Assembly: GCF_014656195.1 (NCBI RefSeq)
Contig: NZ_BNBY01000045.1
Location: 1 to 37,625, forward strand
Source: Kitasatospora xanthocidica
GTDB taxonomy: Bacteria; Actinomycetota; Actinomycetes; Streptomycetales; Streptomycetaceae
DNA length: 37,625 bases
Direction of reading: 5' to 3'
The translations under genes were made by a program, and so were the position numbers. The notes beneath the pieces are model-generated. The model was not told the origin of the DNA and made no database searches. It saw only the letters and a program-made list of their open reading frames with translations. Shown here piece after piece: positions 24,184-32,600 of the stretch (position 1 is the stretch's first letter; the number at the start of each line of letters is the position of its first letter).

Positions 24184-24334
24184 GTGGCTGCCCCCGCACC
24201 TGCGGGGAGGAGCCGATGTTCTCCACGGCGCATTCGGCAGCCATCGGCTGACCCCCGCAGGTGCGGGGAGGAGAAATACGCGCCGTCGATGAATACGACG
24301 TCCGGCGGCTGACCCCCGCAGGTGCGGGGAGGAG
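24184..24334 (-). CRISPR. CRISPR array 1: three 29-nt repeats, two 32-nt spacers
   Basis: On the minus strand repeats begin at 24334, 24273 and 24212, each 61 nt apart. The first two are identical; the core is CCCCGCACCTGCGGGGGTCA, able to form a CCCCGC/GCGGGG hairpin. The third (24184-24212) has several changes and marks the leader-distal end. Spacers are at 24274-24305 and 24213-24244. The repeat length, 32-nt spacers and hairpin match type I-E arrays. The first repeat base is C instead of the G seen in arrays 2 and 3. There are no cas genes nearby. Confidence 0.9.
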
Positions 24335-24379
24335 ACTTCTTGAACTGGGACGATGCGGTGCCTCTGCCACCTCTCGACC
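24335..24379 (-). promoter_or_regulatory. Leader end of CRISPR array 1
   Basis: The 45 nt directly upstream of the first repeat (minus strand) match the corresponding 45 nt of array 2 at 32 positions without gaps and end in the same GAAGT. This fixes the direction of array 1 and indicates that all three arrays descend from one leader. Confidence 0.75.
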
Positions 24380-24824
24380 AGGCGAGGCACCCCGACGATG
24401 CCAGCGAGCGACCAGGCTGCCGAATCGTCACAAGGATCGGGACATCATCCCACACGCTATAGCCGCAGCGGCGACGCTTGAGCCAAACCCCATATGCAGG
24501 GCGGTCCGCAGCAAATGGGGCTATCCCCATCATGCGATTCGATCCGTACGCTCCAGCAGCCGCCTTCTGTGCGCGTTCCCCCCTCCGCCACACATCCGCC
24601 GTCATGCCCGCGAAGAAACAATCAGGACGACTTCGGAGAGGCGTGGTCACCCCTCGGCGCGGAATCGGATTCGATCATTGTGCTCCACGACACGCGGGTC
24701 GGTTCTAGCTCCCACCTGATCATCTGGAATGCTGTCCCACGTCCGCCGTCCATGGCTTTGCGCGGCGGGCATCCGCAGTACCGGGCAACACCGCCCGGGA
24801 AGCCCACGGAGAGAACGGAACATC
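24380..24824. other. Region upstream of parA: array 1 distal leader and par promoter
   Basis: 445 bp without a convincing gene. It includes ATGGGG-CTAT-CCCCAT (about 24525-24540), an upstream CCCCAT copy, GATTCGATC twice (24536-24544 and 24668-24676), and just before parA the stem CCGGGC/GCCCGG (24781-24786 with 24793-24798). These may be operator or parS-like sites for ParA/ParB, but no run of repeats is strong enough to name a centromere. Confidence 0.4.
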
Positions 24825-25484
24825 ATGAAGCCATCTGTGCTTGTCGTGTCCACCGACCCCCAGGGGTCCGCCGTCGTCTGGGCGGAGCGGGTGGGAGACA
24901 ACCTGCCCTTCGACTTCATGGCGGCGCACGAGCAGGCCGATCAGCTGATCCACCTGAAGAACACCGGCGCGAAGATCCACGTCATCGCCAACCAGAAGGG
25001 CGGCGTGGGCAAGACCACCACCACGGTCAACCTCGCGGCGTGCACCTTCGACGTCCTCGGTGAGAAGGACGAGTACGAGCACATCTTCATCGACACGCCG
25101 GGCACCCTGGCCGACGAGGAGATCCTGCGCCGGGCACTGGAGATCGCGGACGACGTCCTGGTCCCGATGATCACCGAGCCGCTGTGCTTCGACCCGACGG
25201 CCCGGACCATCCAGAAGGTCATCGAGCCGATGGACATCCCCTTCCGGATCGTCGTCAACAACTGGGACCCGCGCGACGGCCGCGCCGACCTCGAGGACAC
25301 CGAGGCGTACATCACGGCGAAGGGCTGGCCCCGGGCCAAGACCGTCCTGCGCCGCTACAAGATCCACTCGCGGGCGGTCGCCGAGGGCACCGTCGTCACC
25401 CAGTACAAGGAGAGCGGCACCGCCTACCGGGCCCGCGAGGACTTCTTCCGCCTGTCCCTCGAGCTCGGGTACGGGGGTCGCTGA
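24825..25484 (+). CDS. parA: ParA-type partition ATPase with internally swapped blocks
   Basis: 219 residues. The deviant Walker A (QKGGVGKTTT, 57-66) and Walker B (HIFIDTPG, 86-93) identify a ParA ATPase. DDVLVPMITEPLCFDPTART and FRIVVNNWDPR match the usual later motifs. What is odd is the order: residues 2-49 (VLVVSTDPQGSAVVWAERVG and the following helix) normally come after the P-loop segment, here residues 50-82 (KIHVIANQKGGVGKT onward). Exchanging the two blocks would give a textbook actinobacterial ParA. Start: ATG 24825, GGAGAG at 24808-24813. The stop overlaps the parB ATG. ParA with ParB segregates the plasmid. Confidence 0.88.
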   Translation: MKPSVLVVSTDPQGSAVVWAERVGDNLPFDFMAAHEQADQLIHLKNTGAKIHVIANQKGGVGKTTTTVNLAACTFDVLGEKDEYEHIFIDTPGTLADEEILRRALEIADDVLVPMITEPLCFDPTARTIQKVIEPMDIPFRIVVNNWDPRDGRADLEDTEAYITAKGWPRAKTVLRRYKIHSRAVAEGTVVTQYKESGTAYRAREDFFRLSLELGYGGR

Positions 25485-26650
25485 TGGCGGGCCGTCGCGT
25501 CTCCTTCGCGTCGATGGCCGCCGACCCGGTCGTCGACGCCCCGGGTGTGGACAGCAGCGCCAACGACACCCCGGCGCGGTGGGTCCCCACCGCCAACTGC
25601 CTGCCCAACCCGCGCAACCCCCGTGACGAGCTGGGTGACCTCTCCGATCTGGCGAGCATCAAGGACCGCCAGCTGCAGAGCTGCCTCGCCGTCACCCCGG
25701 ACGCCTACCTGCGGCTGTGGCCGGAGGACCGGCAGGCGCTCGGCGCGGGGCCGCAGGACGTCGTCATCGTCAACGGCAACCGCCGCCGCGCCGCCGCGCA
25801 GCTGTACGGGCGGGAGCAGTTGCTCGTCGTCGTCGACGACACGGTGGCGGAGTCCAAGGCGACCCTGCTCCGGGCGGCGCTCGACGAGAACATGGCGCGC
25901 AAGGACTTCGACCCGATCGAGGAGGCCAACGCGGTCCTGCTCATCGTGGCGCAGTACCCGACCGCCAAGGAGGCCGCCGAGGCCGAGGGCTGGTCCCAGA
26001 GCTGGATCTCGCACCGCAAGAACCTGCTGAAGCTCCACCCGGAACTGCAGCGCCAGGTTCGGGCCAAGGCGCGTGGCGAGGAGGGCGTCTCCATCAACGT
26101 CGCGCGGCGTCTGGGGTCGGTGAAGGGCATCGAGGAGATGTCCCTGGCCGAGCAGACGTCGGAGCTGGAGCAGTTGCTCCAGTCCGACTCCGACGCGGTG
26201 GCCGCGAAGCGGGCGGCGAGGCTGGAGGCGAAGGCCGCGGCCAAGGAGCCGGTCACGTCAGCCCCTGCCTCCGTCGCCCCCGCCGCGCCGGCTCCGCAGC
26301 CGGCGGCAACGCCTGCGCCGGCCCCCCGGCCGGTCGCGGAGGTGACGCCGGCGGCGGCGCAGCCGGTGGCCCCTCCGGCGCCTCGGCCGGAACCCGCCCC
26401 GCAGGCTCCGCTCGCGAGCGCTGAGCCCACGCCGAGCGCCGATCGATTTTCCGCGGAAAATTCCGAGCCGGTCCCGATGCCGGAGCAGCGCGAGAAGCCG
26501 GCAGCCGCCACCCAGCCGGTGGAGCTCGGCACCGTCGACTGGCACAACGTCGAGGAGTTGGCAGACGCCATCTGCCGCACCCTCTCGGCCGACGAGGCCT
26601 ACCGCCTCGCCGACGCCCTGGCCAACCGTCTGCTGACGACCAACAGCTGA
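25484..26650 (+). CDS. parB: ParB/KorB-type partition protein
   Basis: 388 residues from ATG 25484, which overlaps the parA stop. The N-terminal ParB domain contains NPRNPRDEL (42-50) and GNRRRAA (98-104). A helix-turn-helix follows (TAKEAAEAEGWSQSWISHRK, 160-179) within IEEANAVLLIVAQYPTAK, as in Spo0J/KorB proteins. Residues about 255-330 are an Ala/Pro-rich linker, and a C-terminal helical dimerisation segment (LADAICRTLSADEAYRLADA) ends the protein. ParB binds centromere sites and works with ParA. A strong terminator follows 10 bp after the stop. Confidence 0.9.
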   Translation: MAGRRVSFASMAADPVVDAPGVDSSANDTPARWVPTANCLPNPRNPRDELGDLSDLASIKDRQLQSCLAVTPDAYLRLWPEDRQALGAGPQDVVIVNGNRRRAAAQLYGREQLLVVVDDTVAESKATLLRAALDENMARKDFDPIEEANAVLLIVAQYPTAKEAAEAEGWSQSWISHRKNLLKLHPELQRQVRAKARGEEGVSINVARRLGSVKGIEEMSLAEQTSELEQLLQSDSDAVAAKRAARLEAKAAAKEPVTSAPASVAPAAPAPQPAATPAPAPRPVAEVTPAAAQPVAPPAPRPEPAPQAPLASAEPTPSADRFSAENSEPVPMPEQREKPAAATQPVELGTVDWHNVEELADAICRTLSADEAYRLADALANRLLTTNS

Positions 26651-26659
26651 CACATCCGT

Positions 26660-26695
26660 GGTGTCCCGCCGCACCTTCGGGTGGGGCGGGACACC
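26660..26695 (+). terminator. Strong hairpin terminator of the parAB operon
   Basis: A 16-bp stem (26660-26675 with 26680-26695, one mismatch) closed by a TTCG tetraloop, 10 bp after the parB stop. It isolates the partition operon from the CRISPR leader that follows. The outer arm is GGTGTCCCGCC / GGCGGGACACC. Confidence 0.85.
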
Positions 26696-26914
26696 GCAGC
26701 TCTTCGAGGCGCCGGCGGCCAACGGGGCCGACTGTTTCTCCTTGGTCGACAGGCCGAGGACACTGCAAGGCGCGCGTGGCGCGATGTCAGGTGCTCCTTG
26801 AAAACTCGACACTCTGACCACGCCACCTCTGACAACACAGTGACGGGCTTCCAGACCTGACATCCCATCAGTCAAGAAATGGCAAAGGCGCTGCTGCGCC
26901 GCAGCTCAGGAAGT
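26696..26914 (+). promoter_or_regulatory. Leader of CRISPR array 2
   Basis: 219 bp between the parAB terminator and the first repeat with no reading frame of note. The final 45 nt (26870-26914) align without gaps to the same stretch before array 3 (32 of 45 identical, e.g. shared AGAAA, GCAAA and terminal GAAGT) and before array 1. It should hold the array promoter and the integration-signal region. Confidence 0.75.
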
Positions 26915-27614
26915 GTCCTCCCCGCACCCGCGGGGGTCAGCCGCGCGTCAACCCGAACCGCACGGACGGCCAGGGGTCCTCCCCGCACCCGCGGGGGTCA
27001 GCCGACTCACCTTGGGTTTCAGCTCCTTACCAACTCGTCCTCCCCGCACCCGCGGGGGTCAGCCGCGCCAACGCTGGGCAGCGCGCTTGGTCGCCTCGTC
27101 CTCCCCGCACCCGCGGGGGTCAGCCGACCCGGGTGGCCTGGGTCCCCTCGATCACCAAGTCCTCCCCGCACCCGCGGGGGTCAGCCGTTGTGGTGCGAGA
27201 GCACACCCCCGCGCGGTCCGTCCTCCCCGCACCCGCGGGGGTCAGCCGGACCGCGGCCTGCATCATTCGCCGCATGAACTGTCCTCCCCGCACCCGCGGG
27301 GGTCAGCCGATCAGGATTGGTCGGTACGGGTCGATTTCGAGGTCCTCCCCGCACCCGCGGGGGTCAGCCGCCGGACTCGCTGCCCCAGGTGTCCTCGAAG
27401 GCGTCCTCCCCGCACCCGCGGGGGTCAGCCGCCACCTGTACCGGGCCTTCGGCGTCCGGAAGGGTCCTCCCCGCACCCGCGGGGGTCAGCCGATGCCCGA
27501 CTCCCACGGCTCTGACGTCGTGGTGTCCTCCCCGCACACGCGGGGGTCAGCCGGATGTCACCGGGTACGTCTGCATCCTCCGCAAGTCCTCCCCGCACAC
27601 GCGGGGGTCAGCCG
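26915..27614 (+). CRISPR. CRISPR array 2: twelve 29-nt repeats, eleven 32-nt spacers
   Basis: Repeats begin at 26915 and every 61 nt thereafter to 27586, with no spacing error. The first ten are identical (GTCCTCCCCGCACCCGCGGG, then GGTCAGCCG). The last two carry CACACGCG in the loop, an expected distal drift. Array 1 and most of array 3 have T where this array has C in the loop. All spacers differ from each other and none has an obvious full match in the window. Type I-E style by length and hairpin. No Cas proteins are encoded here. Confidence 0.97.
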
Positions 27615-27799
27615 CTGTCGGTGATGCTGAACGCCGCACCGGGCCTGCGCACAGCGAGTATCTCCAGCCGTCTTCGGGCGCTGAGCACTCGCCTCGCCGA
27701 GCCCGCCTACGCAGGCTCCCCTCTCGCCCTGAGTCTCCGTGAGAATGTCAGAGAAGCCTGCTCCCGATCCGCACTCACGAACCCGCCGGAGCTGCGACA

Positions 27800-28618
27800 G
27801 TGACGAGCAACACCGCACGGCAGGACGCCGCAGTCGTCGACAAGTCCGTCCTCGCGAACAGCGCCTACGCCGACGGACGCCACCTGGCCGCCCGCCAGTC
27901 GATCTATCGATGGCAGCAGCCGCAGTACGACTTACCTGGGATCGTCGTCGAAGAGCTGGCCCGCACAAGCAGAACCGTCCTCGACGTTGGCTGCGGCAAC
28001 GGCAAGTTCGTCAGCCGCCTGCACAAGGACCGCCCAGACCTTCAGGTCATCGGGATGGACATCTCGACGGGCATCCTCGCCGACGTTCCGAAGCCGGTCC
28101 TGGTGGCCGACGCCCAGGCCCTGCCCTTCGCCGACGACAGCGCCGACGCCGTACTGGCCCTGCACATGCTCTACCACGTCAGTGACATCGAGGCCACGAT
28201 CAAGGAACTGGCCCGCGTCCTCCGTCCTGGGGGTGTCCTCATCGCCTCCACCAACAGCGACACCGACAAGCAGGAGCTGGACCGGCTCTGGGCCAGAGCT
28301 GCAGGAGACGTCCTCGGGATTCCCGAAGGGCCTGCACGGGTTTCCCTCAGCTCCCGCTTCTCCCTGGAGAAAGCCCATGGCTACCTCGGGACGGCGTTCA
28401 AGGACGTCCGGGTACGGGTGCTGGCCGGCACCATCAGGATCACCGACCCGGCACCACTCATCGCTCACCTGGCCTCCTACGAGGCATGGGCCGACCAGTG
28501 CGGCGTCCCGTTCCACGAGACCGTCAGCCGGGCCGCAGAGATTGCTGCTACGACCATCGCGACCGAGGGGTCGTTCATGATCACGTGCCTCGGCGGGCTC
28601 CTGATGTGTCGGCCATAG
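27800..28618 (+). CDS. Class I SAM-dependent methyltransferase
   Basis: 272 residues from GTG 27800 (GGAG 9 bases upstream). Motif I is VLDVGCGNG at 60-68, the acidic end of strand 2 is GMDIS at 85-89, VADAQALPF lies at 102-110 and LHMLYHVSDIEATIKELARV follows, all typical of the Methyltransf_11 group of small-molecule methyltransferases. C-terminal helices (AEIAATTIATEGSFMITC) complete the fold. The substrate is unknown. It lies 185 bp after array 2, and the last base of its TAG stop is the first base of a solitary CRISPR repeat, so the gene seems to sit inside an older array. The 185 bp before it hold no more repeats. Confidence 0.88.
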   Translation: MTSNTARQDAAVVDKSVLANSAYADGRHLAARQSIYRWQQPQYDLPGIVVEELARTSRTVLDVGCGNGKFVSRLHKDRPDLQVIGMDISTGILADVPKPVLVADAQALPFADDSADAVLALHMLYHVSDIEATIKELARVLRPGGVLIASTNSDTDKQELDRLWARAAGDVLGIPEGPARVSLSSRFSLEKAHGYLGTAFKDVRVRVLAGTIRITDPAPLIAHLASYEAWADQCGVPFHETVSRAAEIAATTIATEGSFMITCLGGLLMCRP

Positions 28619-28647
28619 TCCTCCCCGTACCCTGCGGGGGTCAGCCG
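28618..28647 (+). repeat. Solitary variant CRISPR repeat
   Basis: The 30 nt starting GTCCTCCCCG and ending GGGGGTCAGCCG match the repeat except for one base change and one extra base in the loop (TACCCTGCG). There is no second repeat 61 nt away in either direction. It begins in the stop codon of the methyltransferase gene. Probably a relic of a longer array that once included array 2. Confidence 0.85.
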
Positions 28648-28748
28648 AGGCAGCAGGTCATAGGCGCCGGGCGGGCCGGTGGGGACGCAGGTACGAGGAG
28701 AGCGGTCGGCTCGCGGCCTGCCAGCGGCGGCGACAGTAGGGGTGGCTT

Positions 28749-28775
28749 CGCTTGAGCCTCCCCCGGGCTCAAGCG
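28749..28775 (-). terminator. Terminator of the VOC protein gene
   Basis: CGCTTGAGCC (28749-28758) pairs perfectly with GGCTCAAGCG (28766-28775) around a 7-base loop, 13 bp beyond the stop of the minus-strand gene at 28789. Confidence 0.65.
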
Positions 28776-28788
28776 GCCTTCGTCGCGA

Positions 28789-29205
28789 TCAGTCCGCCTC
28801 CGAGGCACTGATCGCGACGAGTTCGACCTCGAAGCCGTCCTCGTTCTCCAGGTAGGCGGCGTAGACGTGGTCGCCGCCGGCGTGCGGGTGACGGTCCGGA
28901 AACATCAGGCGCCAGCCGTGCTGGAGGGCTTCCGAGACCAGCGCCTCCACCGTGTCCGGTCCGTCGATGTGGAACGCCAGGTGGTTCAGCCCCGGCCGGC
29001 AACGGTCATGACGGTCGGCGGTGAGAGCCTTCGACTGTTCGAAGACGAGGTACGTGGCCCCGAGGCGCCAGCTGCGCCCGTCGCTCCAGCTCTGGACCAA
29101 CGTGTATCCGAGGGCCTCCAACAGCCACCCGAAGGAGGCCGCGGCACGGTCGAGGTCGGGGACCCAGATCTCGACGTGGTGCAGCATTCCGCTGATGGGC
29201 CTGGT
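28789..29205 (-). CDS. VOC (glyoxalase/dioxygenase superfamily) protein
   Basis: 138 residues from GTG 29205; an ATG at 29187 is the alternative. One VOC module pair: MLHHVEIWVPDLDRAAASFG, WRLGATYLVFEQ, then GLNHLAFHIDG and YAAYLENEDGFEVELVA. The histidines of LHHVEIW and NHLAFH and the glutamate of FEVELV are at the positions of the family's metal ligands. The family includes glyoxalases, antibiotic-binding resistance proteins and dioxygenases, and I cannot choose between them. A solitary gene with its own terminator. Confidence 0.85.
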   Translation of the reverse strand, partial: TRPISGMLHHVEIWVPDLDRAAASFGWLLEALGYTLVQSWSDGRSWRLGATYLVFEQSKALTADRHDRCRPGLNHLAFHIDGPDTVEALVSEALQHGWRLMFPDRHPHAGGDHVYAAYLENEDGFEVELVAISASEAD

Positions 29206-29654
29206 CACGCCGCCGCCACCGAGAACGTCCCGGCCGACCGACCCGAGTCGCACGATGCCCCCACCGGCATGACATCGCATCGGCGGCTCCCGGCTGCCTG
29301 GGGGACCCTTGAGCAGGTCCGGCACGCGGCCGGGGAATCATGGACCGTCAGCACATCGTCCTCACCATCGGTCACGGCCGCGGGCCGTCCGACGCCCCCG
29401 GACCCGCTCGAGGACGCTCAGCGCGGCAGGCCCCGCCGTAAGCGTGTTTGCGGGCATTGTAGATGTCCCGCGAAGTCCCCCTTCTCCACTGGCCGACTCC
29501 GCGGCCGCATCCACACCCGGGCCGTCCGACGGAGCCGGTCCCCGTTCCGCGTCTCCTCCCCAGGGGCCGGGACGACGGCACGGATCCGATACGGGCGCCC
29601 CCGCCCGTGACGGACCGTTCGGGGGCGGGGGCGACGCGGGCGGGAGGACACGGC
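29206..29654. other. Intergenic region between VOC and helicase genes
   Basis: About 450 bp without a gene I would defend. A 33-codon plus-strand frame from ATG 29340 has good codon bias but no recognisable product. The right end carries the helicase terminator. The segment is GC-rich and may contain remnants of a lost gene. Confidence 0.4.
29596..29633 (-). terminator. Terminator of the helicase gene
   Basis: CGCCCCCGCCC (29596-29606) pairs exactly with GGGCGGGGGCG (29623-29633), loop 16 bases, 21 bp beyond the TAG stop at 29655-29657 in the minus direction. Confidence 0.7.
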
Positions 29655-32600
29655 CTATGTCGGCGGGGCCGCCGGTTCGGGGGTGTCGAGGGGCCAGGTG
29701 TCGCGGTCCTCGATGTGGTCGTAGGCGGGGAGTTCGGCGGCAAGGACGTCGAAGTGGGGGAGTGGGGCCCACAGGGCGCGGTCGCCGACGACGTAGAGGC
29801 GGCGTTTGGCGCGGCTGGCGGCGACGTTGAGGAGGTGGGGGGTGCGGGCGGCCCAGGTGCGGGCGCCGGGGCGGCCGCCGGAGCCGAGCAGGAGGATGAC
29901 GACGTCGGCTTCCTTGCCCTGGGCCTTGTGGACGGTGGCGCAGCGTTCGTCGAGGGTTTCGGGGGTCCAGCCGGGGAGGGTGCGGCAGGTTTCGCGGGCT
30001 TCGCTGACGAGGGCGCGGAAGGGGGCGATAACGCGAAGGCGTTCGGTGTCGACGCCGTGGCGGTCGAGTTGTCGCAGGAGGTAGGTGAGGGCGCGGCGGT
30101 CGCGTTCGCCCCAGGGGGCGTCGGCGGGGCGGTCGGGGTCGGGGGTGTCGAGCCAGCGGCTGGGGAGGAGGCCGTCGTGTTGGGGGTCGGGGAAGGGCTG
30201 GGGGCGGGTGCCGTGGACCATGAGGCCGCCGTAGGCGGTGTCGTTGCTGACGGTGAACATGGGGTCTTCGCAGCGGCGGTGGACGCGCAGGGGTGAGCCG
30301 ACCCAGACGGTGTCGTGCTCGGCGCCGGTGGGGGCGGGCAGGTAGGTGCCGTGGCGGTTGACGCGGTCGGCGACGGCCTGGGCGGAGGTGGCGGAGGGCA
30401 GCCATTCCTCGTCGACGCGGTGGGCGAGCAGGAGGCGGCGCTGTAGGGCGGTGGGCATGGTGACGACGGGTTCGAGCTGGAGGGGGTCGCCGACGAGGAC
30501 GGCGCGGCGGGCTCGCCAGAGGGCGCCGACGGCGGCCTGCGGGGTGGCCTGGCCGGCTTCGTCGACGAGGACCCAGCCGAGGGAGCCTTGGCCGAGGCGG
30601 GCGAACATGCTGCCGAAGGAGGAGAAGGTGGTGGAGACGACGGGGACGAGGAGGAAGAGGGTCTGCCAGGCGTGCAGGACCTGTTCGTCGGGGACGGGGC
30701 CGCTGTTCGCGGTCATGAGGTCCATGAGGACCTGGAGGTTGCCGCGGATCCGTTTGGCGGTGTTGGCGGCGAAGGCGCGGTGGAGGTCGAGGGCGCGCAG
30801 GAACAGGTCGCTGCGGGCGGTGCTCCAGGCCTCGTCGGACCAGGGGGCGCCGAGTTCCTGCTCGTGGTCGTCGAGGTGGAGCCAGTCGAGGGGCAGGGAG
30901 GGGAGGGTGGTGGCGGCGGTGCGCAGGGTGCGGTGGGCGGCGTCGAGCGCGGCGGTGGCGTCCTCCAGGTCGCGGCGGGCGGCCCAGGCCTCGTCGCGGG
31001 CCTGTTCGGCGGCGGCGTGGGCGGTGGATTCGGCGGCGTGGGCGGTGTCCTGGCGGGCGCGGGCGCGGGTGACGGCCGCGGCGGCGTCCGTGAGGGCGGT
31101 GGTGGAGCGGGTGCGCAGTTCGGCGGCGGCGAGGTCCTCGTCGCGTGCGCAGCGGGCGATGTGGTCGTAGGCGTCCTCGAGGGCGGTGCGTTGTCGGGCG
31201 ATCAGGGCGAGGAGTTCGGCCTGGCTTCGTTCGCGGTGCTGTTCGGCGGCCTGGCGTTCGGCGCTGTTTTGGAGGAGGCGGCGCAGGCCCGCGCGTAGGC
31301 CGGGCTGGGCGGTGGGGGGTTCGTCGTGGAGGGTGGTGAGGGCGGCGATCTGGCGGGTGTGGTGGTCGGCGCGTTCGCGGGCGGTGGCGAGGGCGCTTCG
31401 GGCGTTGGCGAGGGTGCTTTGGGCGTGGGGGATGCGCTGGGTCGCGTCCTGGTGGGCGGCTTCGGCGGTGCGGACGGCGTGGGTGGCGGTGTCGACGGCG
31501 GTGAGGGCGGTGTCGTGGCGGGCCTGGGCGGCTGCCGCGCGGGCGTCGGCGCGGGTGATGGCGGCGCGCAGGGCGTCGAGGCGGGGGTGGAGGCGGTCGG
31601 GTCGGGTGTCCGCCAGGGCGGTGGCGAGGCGGGCGCGTTCGGTGCGCAGGCGTTCGACTTCGGCCTGGGCGGCGGTGAAGGCGGCGACGGCCCGGGACCA
31701 GGAGGGGATGGGCTGGGCGGGGCCGGCGGGTGTGGTGGCGGTGCGGGTGTCGGTGGCTGTGGCGGTGGTGGTTGTCCGGGCGGCTGCGGCGGCGGTGGCC
31801 GTTCGGCGGTCGCGCGGGGTGCGGGCGGGCTTGGGCGCGCTCGGCGGGACCCAGTCGCCGAGGACGGCGTTCATGCCGCGCAGCGGCGGGAGCCCGGCGG
31901 CGGTGCGGGCGGCGTCCTCGTGTTCGGGCAGGCGGCCCCACCAGAAGCGCTGGGTGAAGCGGGTGCGGTTGCTCTTGTTGCCGAGGACGGCTGCGACCAG
32001 TCCCCAGGCGGGCTCGCCGCCGAGGAGGGCGGAGGCGAGGTCGGAGAAGTGGTCGGGGCCGCCGTGCCAGTGCTCGTCGAGGGCGGCGGCGCCGGGCAGT
32101 TCGGCGGTGATGTTCTCCACCGCGCCGTTGTTGGATGAGGTGACGACGATCTCGCGGCCGGTGAGCTTCGGGTCGAGGGCGGCGACGAAGCGGGCGTGGC
32201 GGCCCTGGCGGTCCTTGCCGCGCCAGGCGCGCCCGGGGAACGCGTCCCCGGGCCGCCGGTAGCCGGCCATCACGGCGGCGCGTTCGACCACGAGGGCGGC
32301 GACGAGGTCGCGCAACATGGTGGTCTTGCCGGTGCCGGGCGGTCCGTTGACGGAGAACAGGCCTCCGGCGTCGGGGCCCGCGGCGGCCGCCGTCCCGTCC
32401 GCGCGGTCGGCGAGCATGCGGTTGACCGCGAACTGCTGGCTGAGCGCGAGCGGGTGGCTCGCCTTCGCGGGCCAGCGTCCGGCGGGGACGAGCGCCGGGT
32501 CGACGCCGTCGAGGACGGCGAGGCGGTCCTCGCGCAGGTCGGTGCGGGCGCCGACCGGGATGTCCCGGTGGGAGGTCAGGTAGGCCTCCAGGGCGGGGCC

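Noticed and set aside
24536..24676. GATTCGATC twice upstream of parA as a parS or iteron set
   Set aside because: There are only two 9-bp copies, 132 bp apart and without symmetry, which is not enough for a centromere or origin call.
26879..27624. Several long frames reading through the CRISPR arrays with SSPHPRGSA or VLPAPAGVSR periodicity
   Set aside because: They are translations of the 61-nt repeat-spacer units. The repeating peptides come from the CRISPR repeat itself.
29372..29743. Minus-strand frame of 123 codons downstream of the helicase
   Set aside because: It is proline/arginine-rich with no start signal and overlaps the helicase terminator and 3' end.
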